64,000 nt of DNA, from assembly GCF_031885415.1 (NCBI RefSeq), contig NZ_CP116871.1, positions 682,001-746,000 on the forward strand. Reading direction: 5' to 3'. A program made the position numbers and the translations under genes. Below are positions 18,119-26,541 of the stretch, one piece after another (the stretch's first letter is position 1; every line of letters begins with the position of its first letter). Below the pieces are notes generated by a model that worked only from the letters and a program-made list of their open reading frames with translations, ran no database searches and was not told the origin of the DNA. This DNA comes from Microbacterium forte. Lineage in GTDB: Bacteria; Actinomycetota; Actinomycetes; Actinomycetales; Microbacteriaceae.

Positions 18119-18132
18119 GCGGAGAGGGATTC

Positions 18133-18261
18133 CTAGCTCTCGAGGTTCGGCGCGACGCAAGGCCAGGACCGCGGCTCAGCAGTCGTGGAAGCGCAACCGG
18201 TGAACCGGGTCAGGCCGACGGCAGTGGATGCCGCCGCGGTGATTCTCCTGATTTTCTTCAT
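18133..18261 (-). pseudogene. 42-codon lipoprotein-like start, possible remnant of a substrate-binding protein
   Basis: A short frame with a good AGGA site begins MKKIRRITAAASTAVGLTRFTGC, which looks like a lipoprotein signal peptide with a weakened lipobox (FTGC), then runs out after 42 codons, 15 bases before the metallophosphoesterase start. In family 5 importers the binding protein usually heads the operon, and here the intact one is on a separate transcript (18590-20140). This may be the stump of a lost binding protein, or a true small secreted peptide. The rest of 18119-18589 holds operator C and a terminator. Confidence 0.35.
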
Positions 18262-18338
18262 CGGCGTTCCTCGGTGTGCGCTTCGTTGAGCGGTACGGGC
18301 AACAGACACGCTAGGCCCGATGTGTACCGCCGCCAAGG

Positions 18339-18359
18339 ACCACTGCACCGACAACTGGT
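18339..18359. promoter_or_regulatory. MocR-type operator C
   Basis: ACCACT-N9-ACTGGT, with AAGG before it and CTCTCTC after it as at the other sites. It lies 221 bp upstream of the metallophosphoesterase and 78 bp upstream of the 42-codon remnant, so it would control the transporter operon. Confidence 0.68.
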
Positions 18360-18518
18360 CTCTCTCGCTCTACGCAGGAGTAGGCCCTAGCGCACGTTCC
18401 CGGGAGTATCCGTAGCTCTCGCTGGGCAGTGGAAAAAGACTCTTCCAGATTCTGACGTTGGTTGGCACCGAAGCGAGGAGCACCAGCCGTGGCCTGTCCG
18501 TAAACCCCTGTCACGGGG

Positions 18519-18565
18519 CAGCAGTATCCCCCGCGCCAGACTCGAGTAGCGCGGGGGTACTGCTG
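18519..18565 (-). terminator. long hairpin terminator after the substrate-binding protein
   Basis: A stem of about 17 bp formed by CAGCAGTATCCCCCGCGC and GCGCGGGGGTACTGCTG with a 12-base loop. It lies just past the TAA of the minus-strand binding-protein gene. The T tract is weak, as is common in high-GC genomes. Confidence 0.72.
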
Positions 18566-18589
18566 GGTGTTACGTCTGGACGTTCCCTA

Positions 18590-20140
18590 TTACTCGCTGG
18601 GCACGGGAGCCAGGCGAAGCCAGTAGCGCGGGTCGGGAGCGACATCGACACCGGAGCCCAGGCCATAGATGTCGAGCGGCTGCCACAACATCAAGGCTGG
18701 GGGTGACTCGTTCCAGAGCTTCGTGGCCTCGTCGTATGCCGCTTTTCGGTCGTCCTCATCCAGCGACTCGGCGACTTCCTGGGCCGCGGCGGTGAAGTCT
18801 GGTGGGTTGATCCCGCGCCCCTGCGCGACGTAGTTGGAATTGGGCGCCGCCCAGTCGATCCACATGGGGGACACGGGATCCGGGATCAGGATATTGCTAG
18901 AAGACAGCACGATGTCCGCGGACGGCCAGTCGAGCAGGGTGTAGTCGGCGACCGCGTCCAGCTGAATGTTGATACCGGCCTCCTCCCACATGGGGAGCAT
19001 GGCTTCGAGGGCCTTGTCGCCGTTGGTGTAGAACCCGGTGATGTACCGGAGCACAAGCGGCTCACCGTTGTAGCCGGCCTCGCTTAGCAGCTTCTTCGCC
19101 TTCTTGATGTCCTGACTCGTCGCACCTTCGTCGTCGTTGTAGAAGTCGGAGTACACCGGAAGGTTTAGCCCGTCAGGAACAGGCACCCCATCACCCCAGA
19201 ACGACTCGTTGATCGACTTCTGGTCGATCGCCAACGCGAGAGCCTGACGCACGCGAGCGTCTGCAATCGGGCTGTCCGTGTGCGCCGTGAGGTACGTGAG
19301 GTTCACCGCGTTATTCACTTGTACGGATTCCGTAGTCTGACCGTTCGACGCGACCAGCTCTGTCTGGTCTGGCGGCAGGTTCGTGACGATGTCGTACTCG
19401 CCAGTGGCGAGCCCTGAAACACGCGCGGAGACCTCCGGGACACTCCGGAAGGTCAGACTCTCATAGGGTGGCTTCCCACCCCAATAGTCGTCGTTCGCGC
19501 TCAATTCGACGCTCTCCCCCGGAGACACGGAGTCAACCTTGTAGGGCCCGGTACCGACTGGAGCGAGACCGAAGGCTTCGATTCCCTCAGTTTCGATGAG
19601 CTTCTTGGGAGCGACGAATCCCATTGGCGATGCCAAGCGCAGCAGAATCGTCGGGTCGGGCTGCTTCGTCGACACACGAACTGTCTCGTCATCGATCACT
19701 TCTGCCCCGGCGAGCGTCGACGCAAAGGCCATAGGTTCCAGCGGCTTATCGCCCCACAGCCGCTCCGCTGACAGGGTGAAGGCGACATCCTCCGCTGTAA
19801 GCGGAGTCCCATCGTGGAACACCACATCCTGGCGAATCTTGAGATCGATCTCGGTGTCCGAAACCTCAGTCCAACTGGTTGCGATTCCGGGGGAAAGTTC
19901 ACCGGTTGTCGGGTCCATGAAGATGAGCGGGTCGAAGACGTTGCTCGTGATGCGCAGGGCCGTGTTGGCTTGGTTGGATGCGTTGTACGGCGGGGAGATG
20001 TTTGGAACAGCAATAGTGAGTTCCTGCTTAGCCTCGCCGGTCGGCTGCGTCTCGGGCGACGCTCCGCAGGCTGAGAGGCTAAGAACGGCCGCGACGACTA
20101 CAGCGATAGTCGCCGTGCCCGCGGGCAAGCGTGGCTTCAT
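18590..20140 (-). CDS. ABC transporter substrate-binding lipoprotein, family 5
   Basis: A 516-residue extracellular lipoprotein. The signal peptide LPAGTATIAVVVAAVLSLSAC ends in a lipobox (LSAC) with the lipidated Cys near residue 25. Family 5 segments include GTPLTAEDVAFTLS, VGTGPYKV, ARVSGLATGEYDIV and VRQALALAIDQKSI. AAGGAG precedes the ATG. It is transcribed on its own from a promoter next to operator D and ends at a strong hairpin. Family 5 proteins bind peptides but also nucleoside antibiotics, heme or oligosaccharides. Here the regulon suggests a nucleoside, nucleotide or nucleopeptide-like ligand. Confidence 0.9.
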   Translation of the reverse strand: MKPRLPAGTATIAVVVAAVLSLSACGASPETQPTGEAKQELTIAVPNISPPYNASNQANTALRITSNVFDPLIFMDPTTGELSPGIATSWTEVSDTEIDLKIRQDVVFHDGTPLTAEDVAFTLSAERLWGDKPLEPMAFASTLAGAEVIDDETVRVSTKQPDPTILLRLASPMGFVAPKKLIETEGIEAFGLAPVGTGPYKVDSVSPGESVELSANDDYWGGKPPYESLTFRSVPEVSARVSGLATGEYDIVTNLPPDQTELVASNGQTTESVQVNNAVNLTYLTAHTDSPIADARVRQALALAIDQKSINESFWGDGVPVPDGLNLPVYSDFYNDDEGATSQDIKKAKKLLSEAGYNGEPLVLRYITGFYTNGDKALEAMLPMWEEAGINIQLDAVADYTLLDWPSADIVLSSSNILIPDPVSPMWIDWAAPNSNYVAQGRGINPPDFTAAAQEVAESLDEDDRKAAYDEATKLWNESPPALMLWQPLDIYGLGSGVDVAPDPRYWLRLAPVPSE

Positions 20141-20222
20141 GGTCGGGTACTCCTTGATGTCTTCGTTGAGCGGGTGAAGGGTTACGCTCAGAAGCTAGAT
20201 CCGCTTCGGGATGCTGCAAAGA

Positions 20223-20243
20223 ACCACTCCAAGCACAAGTGGT
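20223..20243. promoter_or_regulatory. MocR-type operator D (perfect inverted repeat)
   Basis: ACCACT-N9-AGTGGT is the only perfect copy of the four. It lies 83 bp upstream of the binding-protein start on the minus strand and 77 bp upstream of the SGNH hydrolase start on the plus strand. A TATATT box at 20291-20296 may be the -10 element of the hydrolase. Confidence 0.72.
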
Positions 20244-20319
20244 CTCTCTTGCCGGGCGTTATGCCCCCGTGACCGTTTCTGCCCTCTCGGTATATTTTCA
20301 GCCTGCTACGCTCCGGCGA

Positions 20320-21321
20320 ATGGTGAACGAGATTATCGACGAAACCTTCGTTCGGGGGCTACTTCCGGGGTTGCCCCTGACCGAGGGGAGTCGACTTCCA
20401 GAGTGGATGCGAAGCCACCTCCCAGTCGACACCGTCGAGGCAGCAAAGGTGCCAGCAGCTATTCATCTCGCGTTCATGGGCGACTCATCCCGGGTTCTCT
20501 TGCGGCTCAAACGAGGCGCACCCGCTGCGATGTGCTCGCCCACACTAGTCGCCGAAGCCGTCGCGTGGCAGGGCGAAATCGTCATCGGGCGGGCTGCCGT
20601 TCCACCCGACACCGAAGGCTCAGAGCTTGAAATCGAGATCGAGTTTGATGAGCACGATACGGTGCAACCCGTACGGCTCGCGCTCCCGGAGAACTACCAA
20701 CTTCGCCGAGCCGAAGTTCGAGCCCTGAACGGAAGTATCAGGCCGGCCCCGAGACGTCCGCGACTGGTGGTGTACGGAGACTCGATCACGCAGAACTGGT
20801 CCGTGTCGACTCCTGGGAGCGGTTGGGCTTCCCGCGTCGCTGAGCGACTCAACTTCGAGCTCGTAAACCTTGGGTTCGCGGGCTCTGCCCGCGGTGAGGT
20901 GCTTGCCGCGTTAGCGGTCGCTCAATCGAATGCGGATGCTGTTGTGCTGGCCTGGGGTACCAACGCTTGGTCGCGGGTTCCAACCGACGAGCACACGATT
21001 GCGGCCACCCTCCGCCTGTTCTTGCGCGCCATCACCGATCAACTGCCAGGTCGGCCAATTCTGGTGATGAGCCCCCTACTCCGCCCGGAAGCGGAGGAGG
21101 GGGCAAACACATTCGGCGTAAACCAACGCCAATTGCGGGAGGCTATCGAGGTGGAGGCGGCCCGCTTCAGCACCGAGCATCGCCTTCCTCGACTATCTGC
21201 GGTCTCCGGTGAACACATCGTGTCGGCGGCTCAGCTCGTCGACGGGACGCACCCAGGGGACGCCGGCAACTTGGCGGTGGCGTCAGCCGTCACGGCAGCT
21301 CTCCTGGGTCTCATCGACTAG
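20320..21321 (+). CDS. SGNH/GDSL hydrolase with N-terminal beta-rich domain
   Basis: A 333-residue esterase-type hydrolase. Residues about 1-140 form a domain without motifs I recognise; the SGNH part follows with VYGDSITQ near residue 150 (nucleophile Ser), GFAGSARGE, WGTNAW (Asn block) and the C-terminal DGTHPGDAG catalytic Asp/His. No signal peptide is seen, so it is probably cytoplasmic. I chose the ATG at 20320; the open frame extends up to operator D. As a regulon member it may remove an acyl or ester group from the imported substrate. The substrate is unknown. Confidence 0.8.
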   Translation: MVNEIIDETFVRGLLPGLPLTEGSRLPEWMRSHLPVDTVEAAKVPAAIHLAFMGDSSRVLLRLKRGAPAAMCSPTLVAEAVAWQGEIVIGRAAVPPDTEGSELEIEIEFDEHDTVQPVRLALPENYQLRRAEVRALNGSIRPAPRRPRLVVYGDSITQNWSVSTPGSGWASRVAERLNFELVNLGFAGSARGEVLAALAVAQSNADAVVLAWGTNAWSRVPTDEHTIAATLRLFLRAITDQLPGRPILVMSPLLRPEAEEGANTFGVNQRQLREAIEVEAARFSTEHRLPRLSAVSGEHIVSAAQLVDGTHPGDAGNLAVASAVTAALLGLID

Positions 21322-21619
21322 TCGAATCCACCGCTCTGCAGTCGGTCGTCCACCACTTGCATCTGCTCGAGGGCTCCGGCGTTCGGCGTCGGATCGAACG
21401 ATTGCCGTCGATGAACCCGTTCGATGACTCCAGAGTCGCCGACGGTCTTTTCGCACACAAGTCAAAATGATTCCATTCGACGGCCAGGCTGATCCAGGCG
21501 CCACCGGGCGGCCGGTCCGAATCGGCTTTGCACATCGACTGGCCTCTCATGCAACCTGCACATCGAGGGGGGTGGGGTGACCCTATAGCTTCGCCGAAAC
21601 ATCAGTACCAAGGAGTAGG

Positions 21620-22042
21620 TATGGGGGCGCTTATCGAGTGTCAATGGACATCGGCGGCACGTTCACCGACGTTGTCGCGTACGACGCAGAGTCAGGTCGC
21701 TTACACGCAACGAAGGCGTCGACAACACCAGGAGAGTTGAGCGTCGGCGTGCTCAACGGATTGCAGGCGCTCGTGCCGGAACTTGCCTACAAGGAAGGAT
21801 CGATCGCGTTCGCCGGGCAACAGATCCCAACGTCCGAGACGCACCTCTGGCATCAGCAGCTCGAGGTGCATCCCACCACGGCGACCGACAGCCCCGGGCA
21901 CCCGTGCGACTACATCATGAGTCCGCCGCAAGGGGAGCACCTTGTGGCGTGGGCCCACACACGGTTGGTCTGCTCTGAAACCGAGCCAGTGCTCGCGTCG
22001 CCGTGGGATCTCACCGGAATCAATGAAAAGTCGTTCCCGTAG
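21620..22042 (+). pseudogene. frameshifted N-terminal remnant of hydantoinase/oxoprolinase HyuA
   Basis: AAGGAG at 21610 precedes an ATG at 21620 reading MGALIE. One base out of frame from about 21638, the downstream frame reads SMDIGGTFTDVVAYDAESGRL and continues KASTTPGELSVGVLNGLQAL, the classic ATP-binding N-terminus of HyuA. Joining the two needs a single-base shift near 21637. After about 50 residues the similarity stops and the frame runs on into unrelated sequence to a stop at 22042, against about 680 residues for an intact HyuA. It is a broken gene fitting the hydantoin context. The 21322-21610 stretch before it shows nothing I can name. Confidence 0.6.
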
Positions 22043-22452
22043 CACCGACGAGTTCGGCACAACGCAGTCGACGCGCCGAGCACGGACAGGGCACCGGCAG
22101 CCCATCAGTTCCGTCTTGGCCAGCAAGGCAGGCGCGATCCTCACCAGAACTTTCCTACACGCGGGCTTCACCAACTACGCCAATATTGGCGGGCCGCAGA
22201 TGGCGATCGACGCGAAACGCGCCTGTCTCACCTGGAGCCGTTTGCGGAGTTCGCGGTGCCCGCCGAGTGGGAACGGACCTATCGACCACTCGCCGTGAAG
22301 ACCCCTGCAGCTGGCGAGATCCTCACGCTCACGTACACAGCTGCACTCGCACTACCCTCCCCAATCAGAAGCGACCGGGGAGAGGCGCGCGTGCGCAGCC
22401 ACTGGCGTAGCGGTCAGCCTGCACGCCGGCACTCTCGAAGGCCGCGAAGCTC
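22043..22452. other. decayed coding sequence, unidentified
   Basis: This stretch has no intact gene, but short frames with protein-like composition, such as one reading ILTRTFLHAGFTNYANIGG and another reading VPAEWERTYRPLAVKTPAAG. They suggest further gene debris after the HyuA fragment. I could not assign a family. Confidence 0.3.
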
Positions 22453-23322
22453 CTAGAGCTTCCCAGCGAGGACCATCGCGCGCATCGCGATCTTGCCGGC
22501 ATTCATGATCCCGTATCGGTCTTCGACCCGTGCGGCGAGCTCGATCACGGATTCTCCTGCTTCCGCGGCACCGAGCACGCTGCCGAGCAGCACCGATTGA
22601 TCGTAGACATCTCCGCCGGGGGCTAGGAACTGCGCCATCAGCTCTTCGGTGGGAGTGAGGGGTTTTCCTCGCAACGGAGTGCTCACCTTCCATCGAGCAT
22701 CCAGGCGCCCTAGCGAGTACCACTTCGCTCTCGACCGGACGGAGCTCGGTGATAGTTTGACGGCGCCCTTCCCCGACGTCACGGCTGCGCGAGCCCAGAT
22801 ATCTCCCCCCGCTCCTTGAGGCTTCTGGAAGATCATGTCGCTGCGCGCGATGACGGCCATCGGCTGCAGCATCAGGGTAAAGACGCAGGAGTCATGGGCC
22901 TCGAGCCGGATCCGGCTTTCGTCCTCTCCCCAGCCGCCGCCTACTAGCTGACCCGACACTCGCGAGTCCTCCGCACCCTTCGAGCTGAAGAGCAGCGCCG
23001 GGTTGAGTACCGTCACCGGGGTTCGGCCCTTGTTGATCACTGTGATGACAGCGACATCGAGTGCGGGACCGTCCAGTCTGTATGGCATCCGCCAGTCGAT
23101 GGTGTCGGGGTTCTCCATATCTGCCGGAGAGGCACGCACCATCCGGAGGCCATCGGTTCGGCCGAGCTCGAGCTGCACCTTCAGGATGCTGCCGCCCCAT
23201 ACCCACTCTCGGACAGCCCAGAAGAGTGCCACAGCCGCGACGACCAGGATCCCCACCTGCACCAGGTCGGCAAGAAGATTAGGGGCCGGCACGACGCAGG
23301 CGAGGGCGGCTAGACAGATCAC
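22453..23322 (-). CDS. membrane-anchored protein of unknown function
   Basis: A 289-residue protein with one strong N-terminal membrane helix (LADLVQVGILVVAAVALFWAV, about residues 18-38) and a large soluble remainder, likely cytosolic since basic residues (VREWVW) follow the helix. The GTG start follows AGGAGG. The middle part is beta-rich (VAVITVINKGRTPVTVLNPALLF), reminiscent of an immunoglobulin-like fold, and the C-terminus is helical. I do not recognise a family. It is divergent from the NACHT gene with a 238-bp gap and could be a partner in defence or merely a neighbour. Confidence 0.6.
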   Translation of the reverse strand: MICLAALACVVPAPNLLADLVQVGILVVAAVALFWAVREWVWGGSILKVQLELGRTDGLRMVRASPADMENPDTIDWRMPYRLDGPALDVAVITVINKGRTPVTVLNPALLFSSKGAEDSRVSGQLVGGGWGEDESRIRLEAHDSCVFTLMLQPMAVIARSDMIFQKPQGAGGDIWARAAVTSGKGAVKLSPSSVRSRAKWYSLGRLDARWKVSTPLRGKPLTPTEELMAQFLAPGGDVYDQSVLLGSVLGAAEAGESVIELAARVEDRYGIMNAGKIAMRAMVLAGKL

Positions 23323-23560
23323 GTGGCCTCCTGGCGGTCACGTGATCTTACCGAGGCCGACGCTCTGCGCTTCTCCGACATGTTCGGCACGGGTCACTCG
23401 TAAGGGAGAGCGCTTCGCACAATCTTCAACGCTCCTGCTCGAGCAGCCTCTGCGAGCACCCTGCCGTGAAACGGTGGCCCCGTTCGGTACATTGATGCGA
23501 CCGACTGGATCTGTCACGTATTGAATCGTCTCGCCTCGAAAGACCACGAATGGAGCCCCC

Positions 23561-26356
23561 ATGGCCCAGGACTACCCGCTCGAGGAACTCAGTCCGCGCG
23601 CTTTCGAACAAATGACGATCGCCGCGTGTGAGGAGGTGTTCGGTCCAGGGCTTGAAGCCTTCGGGGCGGGGCCGGACGGGGGGCGCGAGGCCACCTTCCG
23701 TGGGCTCATTCGGTGGGGCACCGAGCCTGACGATCCGAACGTGTGGGATGGGTACACGGTGATCCAAGCGAAACAGCGCGAACATCACTCCGCCGATCCC
23801 GCTAACAACCTCTCTTGGCTTCTCAAGCAGATCGACGCGGAACTCGATAAATGGCTGGACATGTCCAGCACCCGGGCTCCATTCCCGGACCACCTCCTCT
23901 TCGTCACGAACGCCCGCATCTCGAGTGCGCCGGGCGCTGGCATCGACCGCCTCACCGCGCACCTTGCCAAATGGTTGGACAACCCCGCGTCCGGCGACCC
24001 GAGAATCACCCTGCGAAAGCGCGGCCTCCGACAGATCCGGGTGTGGCACCGAGACAAAGTCAACTCTCTTCTCACCGCTCACGGATCCGTGCGCAACGGG
24101 TTCAAGGCGCTCCTCACCGTGGGTGACCTGCTCGAACGCCTCACTCAGATTTCCGACACATTGAGGCCCGACGAGCTGCATCCCTTCTTACACACCCACG
24201 CGGGAGCGGCGCTGTCCGCCGAACGCTGGGTCCACTTTCAAGAAGCTGGCGGCAGCGACCGCGAGTCCGTCGAGCAGATCGTCATTGACCTGAAAACTAC
24301 CGACGAAGACGCAACGGAATCTACAGTCCTCTCCGAGATCTTCACCCGGTCAAGCGCTGTGCTGAAACCCATGATGACCGATCGGGTGGAGCGCCCCCAC
24401 GTCGTCATAACCGGACGAGCAGGAAGCGGCAAGAGCACCATCACGAAATTCGTCACGCAGGCATTTCGCTCACAATTTGCGGCAGAAGAGTCTCTGCCAC
24501 CCACCGCTTGGCATGTCCGCGAAGCAACCGAGGCAGCATTCCGCAGCCTCGGGACGGACGGCCCTACCGGGCGGCGATGGCCCGTGCTCATCAGGCTCAC
24601 GGATTTCGCTGCGGCCATCGGGCCGAGCGGCGACCTCATGCTGCTCCGATTCCTCGCCGACACGATCTCGCGCCGGGCCGACATCGACATCAAACCGAAC
24701 GTCCTCAAACGATGGCTCACCTCCTGGCCGTCGATCATCATCCTCGACGGGCTCGATGAAGTGACCGCGCTCGAGGTCCGCCCACGAGTGCTCGACGCGA
24801 TCACCTACTTCGTGGAAGACCTCGAGAACAGCAACGCCGACCTCCTCTGCATCGTCACCACCCGCCCCTCCAGCGACGCGGAACGATTCATGCCCGAACG
24901 ATTCCGTCAACTGAACCTCACCTCCCTCGATCGGGAAACAGCAGAACGCTACGGGCGAATGGTCACTCAACGGCGCCTTGCCGACGATCCGGACCGTCGA
25001 GACCCACTCCTCGCGTCCTTGGAACGTCAGTTCTCACTGACCACGATGCAACGCCTCATGAAGACTCCGCTCCAGGTACTGATCATGACGATCATCCTGG
25101 AGCGAGTCGGAACACTGCCCTCGGACCGCTACCAGCTCTACTCCCAGTACTTCGACACGATGTACACGCGCGAAGCAGGAAAACCCACCACCCTGGCACC
25201 CCTCCTCGCGTCACAGAATCACGCCATCATCTATCTGCACGAAACGGTCGGCCGGGTCCTCCACATCAAGGCGGAAACTTCCGGAGGCGAAAAATCGGTA
25301 ATGCCCCGCGGGCAGATGCGCGAGCTCCTCGACGCCCGACTCACCGAACTCGAACACGACACAGACCACCTCCGAACCCAGATCGGGGACCGGATCATGC
25401 AAGCCGCAACCGAACGGCTCGTCCTCCTCGTGCCCGCCGAAGACGACGGGTTCGCCTTCGAAGTCCGCAGCCTTCAAGAACTCATGGCTGCTCGGTCACT
25501 CGTGAAAACCAACGACGCCAACCTTCGCACGCGGCTCATCGCCCTCGCCCCCAGCCCGCACTGGCGCGCAACCTGGGTGTTCATGGCCGGATACGTATTC
25601 TCCAACGGCACCGACGAACAACGAGAAATGATCGTCCACATCGTCGAGAACGTCGACACCGGCGAGACGTGGCCCGGCTGGTTGAGCCCGATCGGCCCCG
25701 AACTCGCCGCTGCCCTCCTCGACGATGGCCTCGCCACCCAGACACCTAAATGGCTGCGCCGACTCGTCCAAGTCGCCCTCCGAGCATTGACCGGCCCGGC
25801 ACCACGCAACATGCAGTCGTTCGCGGATGGCCTCACCGCAGCAGCCAGCGCCGACTCCACCACACGAAGCCTCCTCCGCAACACACTTATCCAGGCCCTA
25901 TCCGGGACTCCACGAGCAAGTCACACCGCCCGGTTCCTCCTCGCGATGACCAAGCTCGACGCAGGGATCAGTCAGGCAGCGCTCCGGGACGCCACAGAAC
26001 CGATCTTGTCGAGAACCTCCGAGACCTTCGACTGCCTCGGCACCGTCCTCGAAGACCACATCTCATCGCTGCCAGAACCCGGCGACGCGGTCGTGGCCCT
26101 CAGACCCCTCCTCGATGCTCTGAACTTCTACCACGCACCACCGTTCGGCAGCGGCGAGGTCGGCGTGACCCTCGTGCACAACGACACCGTCACCGACAAT
26201 TCGACCGCGCAACTGATCGACGACCCACACACCGCCGCACTCCTCGAAGTCCTCATCGCCTCCCTCCCCCTCGAGAGCTGGCGCGTCCCGCACGGGGTGT
26301 CTGTCATCTACGAACGCGGCGCCGGCCGCCGCCCCGTCTCCGACCAACTCGACTGA
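23561..26356 (+). CDS. restriction-endonuclease-like nuclease fused to NACHT ATPase (NLR-like defence protein)
   Basis: A 931-residue protein. Residues about 1-170 resemble an Mrr-type PD-(D/E)XK nuclease: LSPRAFEQMTIAACEEVFG, then GAGPDGGREA near residue 38 (metal Asp) and VIQAKQRE near residue 68 (xAK catalytic core). A NACHT-type STAND ATPase follows: Walker A GRAGSGKST near 286, Walker B IIILDGLDEV near 392 and sensor-like LCIVTTRPSS near 428. The C-terminal 330 residues are helical with no repeat I can define and probably sense the trigger. This architecture matches bacterial NACHT anti-phage proteins that cut DNA after activation. The role here is inferred from architecture. Confidence 0.82.
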   Translation: MAQDYPLEELSPRAFEQMTIAACEEVFGPGLEAFGAGPDGGREATFRGLIRWGTEPDDPNVWDGYTVIQAKQREHHSADPANNLSWLLKQIDAELDKWLDMSSTRAPFPDHLLFVTNARISSAPGAGIDRLTAHLAKWLDNPASGDPRITLRKRGLRQIRVWHRDKVNSLLTAHGSVRNGFKALLTVGDLLERLTQISDTLRPDELHPFLHTHAGAALSAERWVHFQEAGGSDRESVEQIVIDLKTTDEDATESTVLSEIFTRSSAVLKPMMTDRVERPHVVITGRAGSGKSTITKFVTQAFRSQFAAEESLPPTAWHVREATEAAFRSLGTDGPTGRRWPVLIRLTDFAAAIGPSGDLMLLRFLADTISRRADIDIKPNVLKRWLTSWPSIIILDGLDEVTALEVRPRVLDAITYFVEDLENSNADLLCIVTTRPSSDAERFMPERFRQLNLTSLDRETAERYGRMVTQRRLADDPDRRDPLLASLERQFSLTTMQRLMKTPLQVLIMTIILERVGTLPSDRYQLYSQYFDTMYTREAGKPTTLAPLLASQNHAIIYLHETVGRVLHIKAETSGGEKSVMPRGQMRELLDARLTELEHDTDHLRTQIGDRIMQAATERLVLLVPAEDDGFAFEVRSLQELMAARSLVKTNDANLRTRLIALAPSPHWRATWVFMAGYVFSNGTDEQREMIVHIVENVDTGETWPGWLSPIGPELAAALLDDGLATQTPKWLRRLVQVALRALTGPAPRNMQSFADGLTAAASADSTTRSLLRNTLIQALSGTPRASHTARFLLAMTKLDAGISQAALRDATEPILSRTSETFDCLGTVLEDHISSLPEPGDAVVALRPLLDALNFYHAPPFGSGEVGVTLVHNDTVTDNSTAQLIDDPHTAALLEVLIASLPLESWRVPHGVSVIYERGAGRRPVSDQLD

Positions 26357-26541
26357 CCGCCACGAAACTGCGCGCGAACCCCGACCGCCGCGCGCGTCGC
26401 ACACATGCACGGAGACGAGTGAGATGAAGTCGGCCATTTCGGACTGTTGCCCCCATTTCGGCGACGCGGGTCGTGTTGCCGTTCTTGCCGCTGGGCCTGA
26501 CCAGACCCCACTCAGCAGCCGGTGGCGACACCGACCGGAGA

